A DNA stretch of 64,000 nt from Calvatia gigantea (GCA_025093985.1 JACAAK010000001.1:1302001-1366000); one strand, 5' to 3'; numbered from the stretch's first letter, positions 49,541 to 62,349 are shown. Program-made: numbers and translations. The notes: generated by a model not told the origin, from the sequence alone.

Positions 49541-52500
49541 ATGACTGACGACTTTCTACGACTCGTATCGTCTTCCAATCCCGCAGCGCGGCGGTACCAA
49601 CCCGCCACGACCAACAGTGGGTATCCTCCATCGGCCGGCCCGTACAACCAACCGCAACATTCAGATCCTCAACTCCTGGATCCTTTTTTTGACGATGACG
49701 ATGATAACGCACCGGACTCGGCTTTTGGACGTCCACAGGGGATGGAGTCACGGGAGAGCGGGTTGCCTTTGAGTCGGGCAGCAGCAGCCCCTGCTGGTCA
49801 TTCCAAAGTTACAGTTGGAGAAGGTGTTCCTCAAGGGTGGACTTTTGATGATGAGGACTTGACTCCCTCGAATCAGGCGCCATTTTCGGGATCTAGGAGT
49901 TTTCCGGGTACAAAGTCACAGGCACCGAAGTCGTCTGCGAGACAACAGTCTAAGAAGTGGAAGTGGCCTTGGGAGAAGGAGAAGGAGTTGACTGGTGAGA
50001 GGTTGATTGCGTTGAACAATAGCGCGGCGAATGGGGACTTTTGTTCGAACTTCGTCTCGACGAGCAAGTACAACCTCGCAACTTTTGTGCCTAAATTCCT
50101 CTTTGGTGGGTTGTCTTGGGTTCGTATGTCTCGTATGTATTGACGAGTTCTGCAGAGCAATTCTCAAAGTACGCCAACCTGTTCTTCTTGTTCACAGCAT
50201 GTATACAACAGATACCCGGTATATCACCAACAAATCAATACACCACCATTGCACCGCTGGCGGTGGTCTTGTTGGCCTCGGCTTTCAAGGAGGTGCAAGA
50301 GGATCTAGTGAGTCCTTTCTCCCATCGGTTAGCTCGTTGTTTCTGAAGCTTTGACGGTTTTGAGAAACGACACCAATCCGACGCCGAACTTAACTCACGG
50401 ACAGCGAAGGTGATGAATCAACAGGCGGGATTTACGGATAAAAATTGGAAAGATATTCAAGTTGGAGACATCGTACGGCTGGAAAGCGACGATTTCATCC
50501 CTGCAGACATGGTCCTCCTAAGTTCGAGTGAACCTGAGGGATTATGTTATATCGAAACGTCGAATCTTGATGGGTGAGTGTTCGGTCTACCTGTTTCTTT
50601 TGATGACTGAACACGCTCTTTCAGTGAAACCAACCTCAAAATCAAGCAAGCCTCCCCACAAACATCGAACCTTACATCCCCCGACCTCGCCAACCGACTA
50701 CATGGTTCACTCCGTTCCGAGCACCCAAACAACTCCCTCTATACCTATGAAGGTACCTTGGAGCTTGTGACCGAACATGGGTCTCCGAAACAGGTGCCCC
50801 TCGGGCCTGATCAAGTCCTTCTGCGTGGGGCTCAACTACGTAACACACCTTGGGCGTACGGTCTCACCGTCTTCACTGGCCATGAGACCAAACTTATGCA
50901 GAATGCAACGTAAGCCCTTTAAAAAACAAATCAGATAAAGTGGTTAATCCAGGGTTTTTGTAGTGCCGCTCCTATAAAACGCACTGCTGTTGAACGACAA
51001 GTGAACGTTCAGATTGTCTTCCTCTTTATCCTTCTCCTTGCCCTATCTGTTGGTTCCACGATTGGCAGCAGTATCCGCACATGGTTCTTTTCAAGTCAGC
51101 AGTGGTATCTATTTGAGAAAACTTCCCTGAGTGGTCGGGGTAAGCATAGAAACAAAATCCAGTGTATTTGATGTTCTGACGACGTGCCCCAGCTCGTGGC
51201 TTCGTTGAAGGTACGCTATGCACACCAAATCGCTGTTTAGTCCTTACCATTTTCAGATATCCTTACCTTCATTATCCTGTACAACAACCTCATTCCGATC
51301 TCGCTCATCGTAACCATGGAGGTTGTCAAGTTCCAACAAGCGCAGTTCATCAATTCGGATTTGGATATGTACTATACCAAGACAGACACACCCGCACTAT
51401 GTCGAACATCATCATTAGTGGAGGAACTTGGTCAAATCGAATACGTATTCAGTGACAAGACGGGTACGCTAACTTGTAACGAGATGGAATTCCGCTGTTG
51501 CAGTATCGGTGGCGTTGCATATGCGGATGTTGTTGACGAGTCGAAACGTGAGGGAGTGGACGGCGGGGACGGCTGGAGGACTTTCACGGAGATGGGGGAT
51601 TTGTTAAATCAGGCTTCCAACCCCTTCTTGGATTCGTCATCATCAAGGGCGGTGGACGACGAGGCAAAGCAGAGGGAGACGGTCAGGGAATTCCTCACCC
51701 TTCTAGCAGTCTGTCACACAGTTATCCCTGAAGTGAAGAATGAGAAGATGTTCTATCAGGCTAGTAGCCCTGATGAAGCCGCCTTGGTCGCAGGCGCTGA
51801 GCTTCTTGGTTTCCAATTCCATGTATGTCATCTATTTTTGATGCTCGTTCATGACCAACTTTCTATTAGACACGTAAACCGAAATCCGTTTTTGTCAACA
51901 TTCTTGGCCAAAATCAAGAATTCGAAGTTCTCAACGTGTGCGAGTTTAATTCCACTCGTAAGAGGATGTCGACAGTCGTTCGGGGACCTGATGGCAAAAT
52001 CAAATTATACACTAAAGGAGCAGACACAGTCATTCTAGAACGACTCAGCAAACACCAGCCCTACACCGAGAAGACTCTAGTCCATCTTGAAGACTACGCA
52101 ACGGAGGGCCTACGGACACTTTGCATAGCCTTCCGTGATATCCCAGAACAAGAGTATAGGCAGTGGTCAACAATCTATGATCAAGCTGCGGCTACGATCA
52201 ACGGCCGAGGCGAGGCTTTGGACCAGGCTGCGGAGCTAATCGAGAAAGACCTTTTCTTGCTTGGTGCGACAGCTATTGAAGACAAGCTTCAAGATGGAGT
52301 TCCAGATACCATCCATACCTTGCAGATGGCTGGAATTAAGGTCTGGATATTGACCGGTGATCGTCAGGAAACCGCAATCAACATTGGAATGTCGTGCCGA
52401 CTCATTTCGGAGTCCATGAATCTGGTATGTGAATCTAGTCGAGTCATTTGATGGGGCAACTTTGTTGATAGTGACCAACTTGAAATAGGTAATTGTCAAT

Positions 52501-54337
52501 GAAGAGAACGCCCATGACACTCGGGATTTCTTGACAAAGCGACTGTCAGCAATCAAGAATCAGAGGAATACAGGTGACGTAGAGGATCTAGCGTTGGTCA
52601 TAGGTATGTATTTGAATGATGTACAGTGTCGGTATTCTTAACGTGTTTTGTCGCTTCCAGACGGTAAAAGTCTCGGCTTTGCCCTGGAGAAGGAAATATC
52701 AAAGACATTCCTAGAACTTGCTATTATGTGCAAGGCAGTCATCTGCTGTATGTTTCTTTTCGTTACACTGCCTAACTTGTTCTGACTGTTTCCGCTTAGG
52801 TCGTGTATCGCCACTTCAGAAGGCGCTTGTTGTCAAACTCGTAAAGAAGAATCAGAAGTCTATTCTACTTGCCATTGGTGATGGTGCCAATGATGTCAGC
52901 ATGATTCAGGCTGCACACGTTGGTGTTGGCATTTCTGGCGTTGAGGTATGTGGATATTTGCCAGTAATTCCCATCGGAAAAAATTATATCGGGTTGTAGG
53001 GTTTGCAAGCAGCTCGCTCCGCCGACGTTGCTATCTCCCAATTCAGGTTCTTGAAAAAATTGTTGCTCGTGCATGGTGCATGGAGTTACCGCCGTCTGTC
53101 AAAATTGATCCTCTGTGAGTTTGATTCTTATCCATACCCCCGACTCACAGGCACTGATTGTAATTATAGATTCATTCTATAAGAACATCGTGTTATATAT
53201 GACCCAATTTTGGGTAAGCCGTCTCCTGGAAACTCTTCTGTTCTATGCGATCTACTCACAGTTTGATGGTTACGCAACTTCAGTACTCTTTCTTCAATAA
53301 TTTCTCCGGACAGATCGCATACGAATCATGGACACTCTCGCTGTATAACGTCGTGTTTACTGTCCTGCCACCCTTTGTGATTGGCATTTTTGACCAGTTC
53401 GTTTCGGCACGGTTCCTGGATCGGTATCCGCAGTCGTATGTCCTCGGGCAGCGGAATGAGTTCTTCACGAAAACCTCATTCTGGTTGTGGGTTGCGAACG
53501 CACTGTACCACAGTCTTGTAAGTTAAAGATATCAATATTCCTATTTGTTATTTTAATTGGCTCCAGGTCCTTTATGGTTTTTCTGTTATCTTGTTTTGGG
53601 GTGATCTCAAACTGGCAAATGGATTGGATAGCGGACATTGGTTCTGGGGGACCACCCTCTATCTTGCCGTCCTCCTGACTGTTCTTGGAAAGGCGGCACT
53701 GATATCGGAGTAAGTATATTTGCATAGCTTTGCTAAGTGGTTCTGACATCCTGCGGTGGACAGCATCTGGACCAAGTACACCGTTGCTGCGATCCCTGGA
53801 TCCTTCATTTTCACTATGCTGTTCTTGCCAGTATACGCGATTGTTGCACCTGCAATCGGTTTCTCGACGGAATACGCCGGAATTGTGCCTCGCCTTTGGG
53901 GAAATTGGGTTTTCTACTTTGTCCTACTACTGATACCTATTTTCTGCCTCGCAAGAGACTTCGCCTGGAAATAGTGGGTGTCGCTTTTATATATTTTCAT
54001 GTTTGGTGCTGACTTGCTCTGCTAGTTACCGGAGAACATACATGCCATCCTCGTATCACATCGTCCAGGAATTGCAAAAATATAATATACCCGACTACCG
54101 CCCACGACAGGAACAGTGGGTTACTTCGTTGTAAAAATGGGAAACCTAGGTTGATTTATTTTTGCTTCTGTCTCTAGGTTCCAAAAAGCGATCAAGAAAG
54201 TACGCGCGGTGCAACGGATGCGCCGCAACCGCGGATTTGCATTCAGTCAAACGGAAACTGCTGGAAAGCAGGATCAAGCAAGACTCATTCGTGCTTACGA
54301 TACATCAAAATCGAACGCCCGCCCAAGTGGATATTAG
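49541..54337 (+). CDS. DRS2: P4-type ATPase, aminophospholipid flippase (Drs2 type)
   Basis: Flips phosphatidylserine and phosphatidylethanolamine to the cytosolic leaflet of late Golgi and endosomes. The ATG at 49541 (context ccaccATG) gives a disordered acidic N-terminus ([11 protein letters not shown]), then [20 protein letters not shown] and the actuator loop with [32 protein letters not shown] follows. The phosphorylated Asp is in [16 protein letters not shown] (about 51451), and the nucleotide domain has [19 protein letters not shown] and [33 protein letters not shown] is the hinge, and the carboxy half carries the remaining membrane helices ([27 protein letters not shown] and on). The basic tail ends RPSGY at 54337. 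More than fifteen short introns. It should work with a Cdc50-type subunit, which is not in this window. Confidence 0.95.
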
Positions 54338-55367
54338 TCCTATCTTTCTCTTTTTTCTTTTGACGTAGAGGTCTTTCCGCATTCATTACTTTCACACTTC
54401 TCTGCCTCTGCTAAGTTTTAACGTAGGTTGTTGGGACAATGTAATTTATATTGCATACCTATGATTCTCTAATCGTGATAAAGTGTCACTTGTTCAATGT
54501 CGGACCGGATGGTCGTATTCATCCAGGTGTGATAACGTTGGATGGATGACGGGTGACCAGGACTGAATCAAACAAGACTTGATGGGCGTTGTGTTGAAAT
54601 GTTACTCGAGGATTATGACACACCGCCATCCGGCTGCATCAGTTTCACCTCTCTGCTCAATATGCCGTCCAAAGAACGACTGCTGGCACTGGTAGGTAAT
54701 TATATTTCACACCAACTTCGTGGAAACATTTAAGAATTCTCTGGAGTCCGGAACCCGTTCCAGATATGGCCAGGTTAACGGGATCAGACTAGGCCAAGTC
54801 ATTGCCTGGAGATATGACAGAGAGAGGTGACGAAAACAGACATTGAATGTTTTGAATGGGGGACTTATAATAGTCACTGACAGGCGGTTGCGGATGTAAC
54901 CAAACCAACTGGCCGTGATGTGATGCGCGACCGCTGGATTGTGGGTGGAACATGGACCTGGCCGGGGCGAGGGTTTTCTAGACAATATGGGCGCAGCTCT
55001 GAGACCGGATGGAGGTTGCAGAGAGAGCGATTGTTGCCAGGCGAAGAAATGGACTGTGATAAAAAGCGGTAATGGAACAAGGGGATGGGACGGGAGATGC
55101 CCGAACATAGCCTTGACAACAGGATCAGTGAGACGGTGAGCAACGACCAACTTATATATCCCCCCAGCCATCTGGATCTCTCCTCTGTGCCTCCCAAGAG
55201 ACAGTGTCTCGTTCGCTCTTTCGGCTTCCTTCTTTTTCCACCCCGCTTTTCCACTGTTTTCCACCATTTTTTCTTGCATTCTTTTGTTCTACTTGTACCC
55301 TCTGCGTCGGGAACGCCAAGCTAATTATCTTCCAGAAGAGAACCACCACCATCCATAATCTATCAAC
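54338..55367. promoter_or_regulatory. Intergenic region with NoxR promoter
   Basis: TATATAT at 55153-55159 lies about 210 bases upstream of the NoxR ATG. It is followed by a strongly CT-rich tract (about 55200-55300). A minus-strand open frame of 190 codons (54707-55279) has an ATG but covers this promoter and resembles nothing known. Confidence 0.45.
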
Positions 55368-57469
55368 ATGTCACTCAAGGCAGAATTGGAAACTTGGGCC
55401 GCTGCGCTGAAGGCATACGATGAGCAGGACTTTGAGAAGGCCCTGGACCTTTTCTCGGTGCGTTAATCACGCATGAATTATCAAACTAGTCATTTAATTC
55501 CGTGCAGCGGATTGCGGACTCTTCCAAGATACTCACGAATATGGGGTTAATATACGCGACCCTCGGGGAGCACGAAGCCGCCGTTGAGCGCTTCATCGAA
55601 GCCACCAGTCTAGACCAATACCTGGCCGTTGCGTACGTCATCCGGAACTCAAATCTGTCATCCCGCTCACAGGGGCTATTATTTGCAGGTATTTTCAATG
55701 CGGGGTGTCCAACTTCTTGCTCACCCGGTACGACCTCGCCTTCAAAGACTTTGAGCAGGCTCTGTTTTATCTGAGGGGAAATCAAGCAATGTGAGCGCTC
55801 CATCATTGTATTTGTTGCCCCAGATACTGACCCCCCGCTGTGTAGCAACTATGAACAATTAGGACTCAAATTCCGCTTATTCTCGGCCGAGGTTTTGTAC
55901 AATAAGGGTCTATCATTAATCTATATGGGAAGGATACAGGAAGGCCTCCAGGATATGCAGGAGGCGAGCCGTGACAAGGCGATTGACGACCACAAAGTCA
56001 TTGATGAGGCGATTCGGGATCGCGGGGAAGGTTATATGGTGTTCAGCGTGGTATGACCTCATTCTTCACTCATCTCTCGCTGTCTCGCTGATCATTCGTC
56101 CAAGCCTGTCGGTGTACTCTACCGTCCATCTGAGAAGAAACTTAAGAATGCTGCCCAAAGAGACTTCTTGGGAAAACCTGTGAGAATACGTGCAAACTGC
56201 TCATTGATGTGTTATTGACCATTCGTCCAGATCCTGGTTGCCGCAAGTGACGCCAACGATGCATTCACAACGTTTACAGGTTCCACTCGCCTCAAACAAG
56301 GTATCACACCAACGGGTGTTTATGTTGATGGTGCGGACGCCGGTGTCACTAGGACTGCCAGCCTGCCAACCGTTACCCCTGGGACCAGTACGTCTACCTT
56401 GATTGTTGATGTTGAATGCGTCACCCAATATAATGAAGAAACGAGTGTAGAAACGCCGCCTACAACAGGCATCGAGCGTGCCAAGACGACAACTGCAGTC
56501 CCGCCGAATACCCGTGAACTCACATCGCCGGCCTCGAACAATAACAACACCGTCCTGTCCCCAACCAGCAGAGGCCCCAGCAACCCTGAAGCTGGGTTGA
56601 CAAGAGCTCCCACCCAAGTTGCGGCCGACCGCCCCTCTCTAGGCACGGGCATTGGAGGTCCTGTCAGGGGCTTGAGTGTTCGGAAGCCACCCAACGCAGC
56701 GCCCACAGGTATTCTTAAGGATACTGGTCCTGTTCCCCCTCCAAAAGGTAAAGACACTATGTTGCACATCCAATGCTATAACTCTAATCTGCATCCCCTC
56801 CAGCGCCGCAAGAGAAAGACAACCGGCTTACTGAGTTCTATGACGATTACCTCGACTCGTACGCCGATTCGGCGTCAGTACCGGGGGCGACAAGTGCCCC
56901 TGCGGCCGACCGTGTCGCCGCTTGGGCAAGGGGCAGCGCAAATGCTGCTCCTCCTGCCATGTCTCGTAATGGATCGAGGAGTGCCCCAGGAAGTACCTAT
57001 GCACCAAGTAGTTATGGCTCGATGAGGAGGAAGCCATCGAGGAAACGGACTCAGCGAAGCTATGGTCGTATGCAAAGCACTTACGAGGAACAAGAGGAAG
57101 AGGGATACGTCAGTGGAGAGTACGATGATGGCTATTATGAGCTCATGAAGATTCGTGTTAAGGTCTGTCATTCCCACCCAAGTAGCGCATAGACAAGGAA
57201 TACTGAAGAACTCTCTACAGATTCACTACAGGGATGATGTTCGAGGCATGGCGCTGACCCCAGAGATGAGCTTCGCAGAGTTTATGAACAAGTTGGCCGC
57301 GAAATTTGACAAGTCTGTGGGTGGACTTGGCCTGAAGTTCCAGGACGAGGACGGCGGGAAAGTCACCCTTGAGGATGAGTCTGATTTTGAGCTCGCGATC
57401 GAGACTGCTCGTACTGGCTCAAAGGGTGGAGCAGAGGGTAAACTGGAAATTTGGTGCACCGACCGTTAA
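55368..57469 (+). CDS. NoxR: NADPH oxidase regulatory subunit NoxR (p67phox-like)
   Basis: Cytosolic activator that links Rac to the fungal NADPH oxidases during differentiation. The start at 55368 (MSLKAELETWAAALKAYDEQ) opens the TPR domain: DFEKALDLFS, TNMGLIYATLGEHEAAVERF, YFQCGVSNFLLTRYDLAFKDF and YNKGLSLIYMGRIQEGLQDM (about residues 1-160). PVGVLYRPSEKKLKN (about 56102) matches the activation region after the TPRs. A long Ser/Thr/Pro-rich linker with an acidic YDDYLDSYADS patch follows. A C-terminal PB1 domain (about 57220-57460) has IHYRDDVRGM and the acidic OPCA-like FQDEDGGKVTLEDESDFELA. As is usual in fungi, no SH3 domain is seen. It ends at 57469, with about seven introns. Confidence 0.93.
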
Positions 57470-58199
57470 ATGCACACTCAAACCCTTGTATTCTTCTGTC
57501 TTTCCCTTTGTAATGATCCGACGCTCAGAGTTCTGTTTATATTGTGCAATTATCCTGCCGTCGCCCCAGCACCCCGGGTAGTTGTTGCTTGTTCGCGGTT
57601 TTACCCTACTTACTGTTCCATCCCCATTAGACATTTCCCTTGCGACTTCATTCAATACATTTGTTGTACATCATTCTCACTCATGTTGATCTATCGGTCT
57701 ATGTTCTCTTGAAACGTCGATCACAGGCGCTGCCGATTCCATTGTATACCAACTCATAGGTCACCGGGGGCTGCACTACTTTTGGTAGAGGTGATGTGGG
57801 GGTCTCTACAAAGGGGGTGGACCGGTGACATGAATGACTTGACTTGGTAGACCTGACACCGGATTTTCGGGGTTCCGTTAATGGCACCTTGGTGCACGTG
57901 CTCGAGCATCGACTTTCCGGAAAAACGAGACTGCTTGTATAGAATAATGGGTGGAATAAATACAGTCATTAAATGCACCGAAGTTAATGACCACTAGATG
58001 CACTCCCAGTAAGGAGGTGAACATTATGCTAGTGCATTTATGCATCAAACCCTGAGGCCCTGAGGGCCTTAGTCATCTATGATCTGGGGGAATTTGCGAT
58101 CAGACAATGTTAACAATCAGCTTGCAGCGTCCTGAAGCGTGAAGGTGGCCGGGATCGCGTGTTCTCCCTCCACTAACTTAGTTCCTTCACCCTTTCCCC
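57470..58199. other. Intergenic region, NoxR to PXR1
   Basis: No gene is recognised. It contains NoxR 3' sequence and the PXR1 promoter, plus the inverted repeat listed separately. Confidence 0.45.
58055..58069. repeat. Perfect inverted repeat with 7-base arms
   Basis: AGGCCCT, one G, AGGGCCT. The arms are exact reverse complements with a single-base centre. It lies 131 bases before the PXR1 start and could be a dimeric factor site. Confidence 0.6.
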
Positions 58200-59463
58200 A
58201 TGGGCCTTTCTGGACGAAAGGTAAAGCAGAGGATTGGGAATGATCCCAGAAATCTTTCATGGGCCGATGGTTCGTCGTTGTCGCCACTACCGTAACTGCC
58301 CATCGGAAAAGCTGACTGCACCCAACTTCTACCCGCTCTACTTGAACGCATCTTTACGTGGCAATGGATGATGACGTATCGAATGGAAACCTTGATGCCA
58401 TTGCTTGAAACGATACCTAGATGCGGCACGGTTCGGATCCAATTATCTCTCAAAGTTTGGATGGGACCCCAGCAAAGGTCTGGGTGTTGGCGAGGAGGGA
58501 CGGACATCCCATGTCAAGGTTGCGCAAAAATTGGATATGATGGGGATTGGCGCTGTGCACCAGGCAGACCCGAACGGGATTGCGTGGAAGCAGAACAAAG
58601 ATTTTGAAAATTTATTGAAGAGACTCAATCAGGCAAATGGGGACCCAGACGGTGGGGATACCGAAGATGGGGGTGCTGCAATCGTGATGGGTGGATTTGT
58701 GCAACAGAAGGGCAAACTTGAAGGAGAAAAGAAAAAAGCGAAGGATGGGAAGGAGGAGGACAGCAAGAACGAAGGGAGGGAAAAGAATGACAAAAAACTC
58801 AGGGTGGAAGACGGGGATAAGCTAAAAGACAAAGATGCCGGGGAAAAGAAGAAGAAGCGGAAGGGGAATAAGAGCGATGCCGACAAGAAATCGAAGAAAA
58901 AGAGAAAGAAGGATAATCGCAACATATCTGAGAATACCGAACAGGACGAGCCGAGTCAAGCGCCGCCGCCCACCATTGAACGGAAGACTACTCGTGTTGT
59001 ACCCCGACACAGATCGTATGTATCATTCCAGCAAATATTTTCTATTTATTTATTTATTTTACATCGATGTTGCACAGACATCGGGCGCGTCATATTGCTG
59101 CCAAGTCTCTCGCCTCGAAATCTGCTGTTGCGATCTCTGAGATTCTCGGAATTGCGCCAACTCCTTCACTTTCGTCCTCAGGCACTCAACTTTTACAGGA
59201 GACGAAATTGACATCAATATACTGACAATAGCGACGACAGTCTGGAGATGAGCAGAATAACGACCTCGACGAAGAGCCTGGAGGATTACTTTAAATCAAA
59301 GTTTAACGGGCTGAAAGAATCGACAGTAAGCGCGGCCGCGACGGGTGCACGCTTAGAGACCGCAGAGGTTGATTATGATGACGTCCCGCGAGGTGGACTC
59401 GGTTCGAGACCGAAGCAAGCCGTCAGTGGAGTGTGTATTGGCCCGATGTATCGGTCTGTTTGA
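58200..59463 (+). CDS. PXR1: G-patch protein Pxr1/PINX1 (telomerase inhibitor, rRNA processing)
   Basis: Nucleolar G-patch activator of the Prp43 helicase; PINX1 homologues also restrain telomerase. Exon 1 (58200-58269) gives the canonical start MGLSGRKVKQRIGNDPRN. The intron 58270-58420 joins WADDAARFGSNYLSKFGWDP with GLGVGEEGRTSHVKVAQK, the G-patch. Exon 2 continues GIGAVHQ, NGIAWKQNKDFENLLKRLN and a long Lys/Glu/Asp-rich stretch (KKKKRKGNKSDADKKSKKK), ending at 59015. Exon 3 from 59078 carries HRARHIAAKSLASKSAVAISEILG and meets a stop at 59223-59225. A further piece, TSTKSLEDYFKSKF (about 59266), resembles the family's C-terminal motif and would need one more intron with a weak donor, so the end is 59225 or 59463. 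Confidence 0.85.
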
Positions 59464-59715
59464 GTATTTATCATGGTTGGTGACCTAGGCCGTTAGTAGC
59501 GGGGAAGTCTAGTGTTGCCGAGGGAGAAGGTTGAGAATAGTGACAAGGCAAATGAGGGAAGACGTCTGCGGAAAAAGGAACATAAGGTGTTGAAGAGGCG
59601 AGAAGAGAATTATAGATAGTTTTTCCCGTGCATGAGCGACGGAAAAATGTGATTCCGTTCCGATCACACACAAAGCACACACTTTATCTTTCTTCGTTCC
59701 ATCCACTCCTTACCT

Positions 59716-62349
59716 ATGTATAACACTGTCATGAAAGTCAGGGATCTCATAAACCCTCCAAAGACTCTCTCAGACCCCCTCCGGGCTAACACCTTTTCCC
59801 CGACACCAGAACACAGGGCTGTCCTCTACAACCTTGTAAGTCATTTTCAGCCCCCCCCCCCCCACCCCACCCCCATCTTCCTAACCCCCTTACCAATCTC
59901 TCCCCTCCCCCCTCTCCCCAGCATCGACAGGCAAATAGCATGCTTCGTCACAATCCTTCAGTCCCCCCATCCCGCGCACCATCCCCTCCCAGTGGCAACT
60001 GGCAGCGCCCCTCGAGACGGGCGAGCATCGTATTGATTGGGATGCCTGGAGGTTCAATATTTCCATCTTTTACTCCATAATCGGAAACTTATTCTTCTTC
60101 GAGTTAAACAGTTGGCAAAACTACACTGGCTTCGATAACTTCAAAGGCCCTCGGATGGGAGATGCTTGACACAGACATGATTTTCGAATTCCGCCACGGG
60201 ATGACAATACCAGAGTTTATTGCAAACAGGGGGTGGGATGCCATGAGATCGGCCGAGGCCGACATTCTGGCAGATGCCCTCCATAACAATCCGATGGAAA
60301 GGGTCATTGCTTGTGGGTCAAGAGTAATCGAGTCCGAGCAGAACAGAATATTGCTCAGAAAATTCCGGGAGACCGGTTTAGTCATCCATGTTATCCGGGA
60401 CAAGGAGGCTGTCGATGCGTATATGGCGAAAGGCGGCGTCCACGACAAAGCTCCTGACGCATGGGAACAACTGGCCGCCCTCTTCCGGGACTGCTGCTCA
60501 TTCGAGTTCGCATCCCTAACGGTTCCAGTCCTACAGGATGAGGATGTCTCCATGGAACCGGGTAATAACGAGCTATCAGTCGTATTCAAACCCGTGGAGC
60601 AGGATTTCTTCAGGTTGTTACGGTTCATTCATGGGGTGGATACCAACAAAGTCCCTACTTCCCCTCGCGGGCATAGAACCTATTTCCTAACTCTCACGTT
60701 CGAAGACTTACGCCAAGCGGTTCCCCATCTCGAAGACATGTCCACAGGAGTAGATCTTTGGGCTATCCGAGGAGACTTACTCGGGTCTTACGACCTAAAT
60801 TATCTCTCCTTCCAAATTGCAACCCTCCGCCGACACTCACCCCTCCCCATCCTCTTCATGATCCGAACCAGATTACAAACCGGCAAATACCCGGACGTTG
60901 ATCCCAGTAATAGCTCTCACGTCGAGGCGCTTACCTCATTTCTTGGACATGCACTGCGTCTTGGAGTTGAGTACCTTGAACTCGATTCTGAATCTCCCCG
61001 CCCTGTGATTGAGACCCTCGTCTCTATGAAGGGGAACTCATCGATCGTTGGCGCATATTTCGATTGTCAGAATCGATATCAATGGGAAAGTCCAGAAACG
61101 AAACAAGTTTATGACGGTATTGTCAAAATGGGCGCAGATGCTGCAACGATCATTCTACAAGCAAGGTCGTTTGAAGACAACATGAACTTGCGGGTGTTCG
61201 CTTCTGCCATGGAAAATGGGCCTATACCACTCATTGCCATAAACATGGGAATGGAGGTAGGGTTTATCCTTGTCGTCGTGTAATGTTACTCAATTCTTCC
61301 CGCAGGGAAAAATCTCACGGGCGTTAAACCACTACCTTTCTCCTGTCTCTCACCCTCTTCTTCCTCGCCCCGCAGCGACCGGTCATATCACGTTCCAGGA
61401 ATGTCAATCTGTCCTTTACCTCACAGGTCTCCTCCCCGCAAAGAAGTTCTACGTCTTTGGACACCCGATCCAACATTCGATGTCTCCTGTCCTCCACAAC
61501 GCCGCATTCGGCGCTTTGGGCCTTCCCCACACCTATTTCAAAGTCGACACTCAAAGCATAGACGAAATCCGCCAATATATGGAATCACCGGACTTTGGAG
61601 GAGCGAGTGTGACATTACCACATACTCGCAGTATCATACCACTTCTCCAGCACCTATCACGGCACGCCCAAATTATTGGTGCTGTCAACACGGTTTACCC
61701 GGTATCGTCCGGTGGTCAAGGATTGCTTGGAGATAACACCGATTGGCGGGGCATTAAGAACTGTATTTTACGTTCGCTGATGCCCGCGCACACGGTTACT
61801 TCCTCAACCACAGCGCTTGTCCTTGGGGCCGGAGGTTCAGCGAGAGCTACGATATACGCGTTATACCGTATCGGCGTGATAAATATTTTCGTCTACAACA
61901 GGACTGGGTATAAGGCCCGATCACTAGTGGACGATTTTCAACGGCTAGATCACCTTCTGCGGATTAAGTTCCTTGATAGTTTATCCGTTCCTCTCCCCAT
62001 CAATCCTCCTCCTACCATCATCGCTTCTACTGTTCCCGCATTTGCAGGTTCCATTGATTCACCTACTACCGAACTGGTGGATATTGGCTTAAAGTTGGAT
62101 CACCTGTCAACGAACGGCGGTGTTGCCGTGGAATTGGCTTATGAAAGGCGATTAACACCATTATTGGCTTTGGCGGAGCAGAGGAGGATGCAAGGCTCAC
62201 CGTGGGTTAGTGTGGAGGGTATCGAGGTGTTGTTGCAACAAGGGTTCGAACAGTGTAAGATGTGGACCGGGAGGAGAGCGCCTATGAAACAGGTCCGAGC
62301 GAAAGTGCTGGAGGTATACGATGAGGTGTTGAAGGCATCCCGGCGTTAG
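59716..62349 (+). CDS. qutR: Quinate repressor-like protein (QutR/qa-1S): AROM-derived SK-DHQase-SDH pseudoenzyme
   Basis: Three introns (59836-59921, 60052-60111, 61257-61305) leave 812 residues with the C-terminal three domains of the pentafunctional AROM protein. The shikimate-kinase-like domain has an intact Walker A (GMPGVGKTTLA, across an intron) and DTDM. The dehydroquinase-like domain has AINMGMEGKISRALNHYLSP, but the position of the catalytic His (normally FHD) reads YFD (61053-61061). The Schiff-base Lys is replaced by Thr in DAATIIL (about 61137). The shikimate-dehydrogenase-like domain keeps SMSPVLHNAAF, GDNTDW and GAGGSARAT, but its catalytic Lys is Thr (VTLPHT, about 61608-61626). 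Loss of all three fits a sensor or repressor, as known for QutR in ascomycetes. No quinate pathway gene is adjacent. Confidence 0.85.
59851..59874. repeat. C-rich tract in the first qutR intron (G-quadruplex potential on the minus strand)
   Basis: Runs of 13, 4 and 5 C separated by single A. Read on the minus strand this is three G runs, one long enough to supply extra quartet strands. It lies just after the 5' splice site of the intron. Confidence 0.7.

Noticed and set aside
54707..55279. 190-codon minus-strand frame with an ATG
   Set aside because: It covers the NoxR TATA box and CT-rich promoter; composition follows the complementary pyrimidine tract and no family is recognised.
59402..59420. 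ggttcgagacc, resembling a tRNA T-loop
   Set aside because: No acceptor stem or anticodon arm can be paired around it, and it lies in the 3' part of the PXR1 gene.
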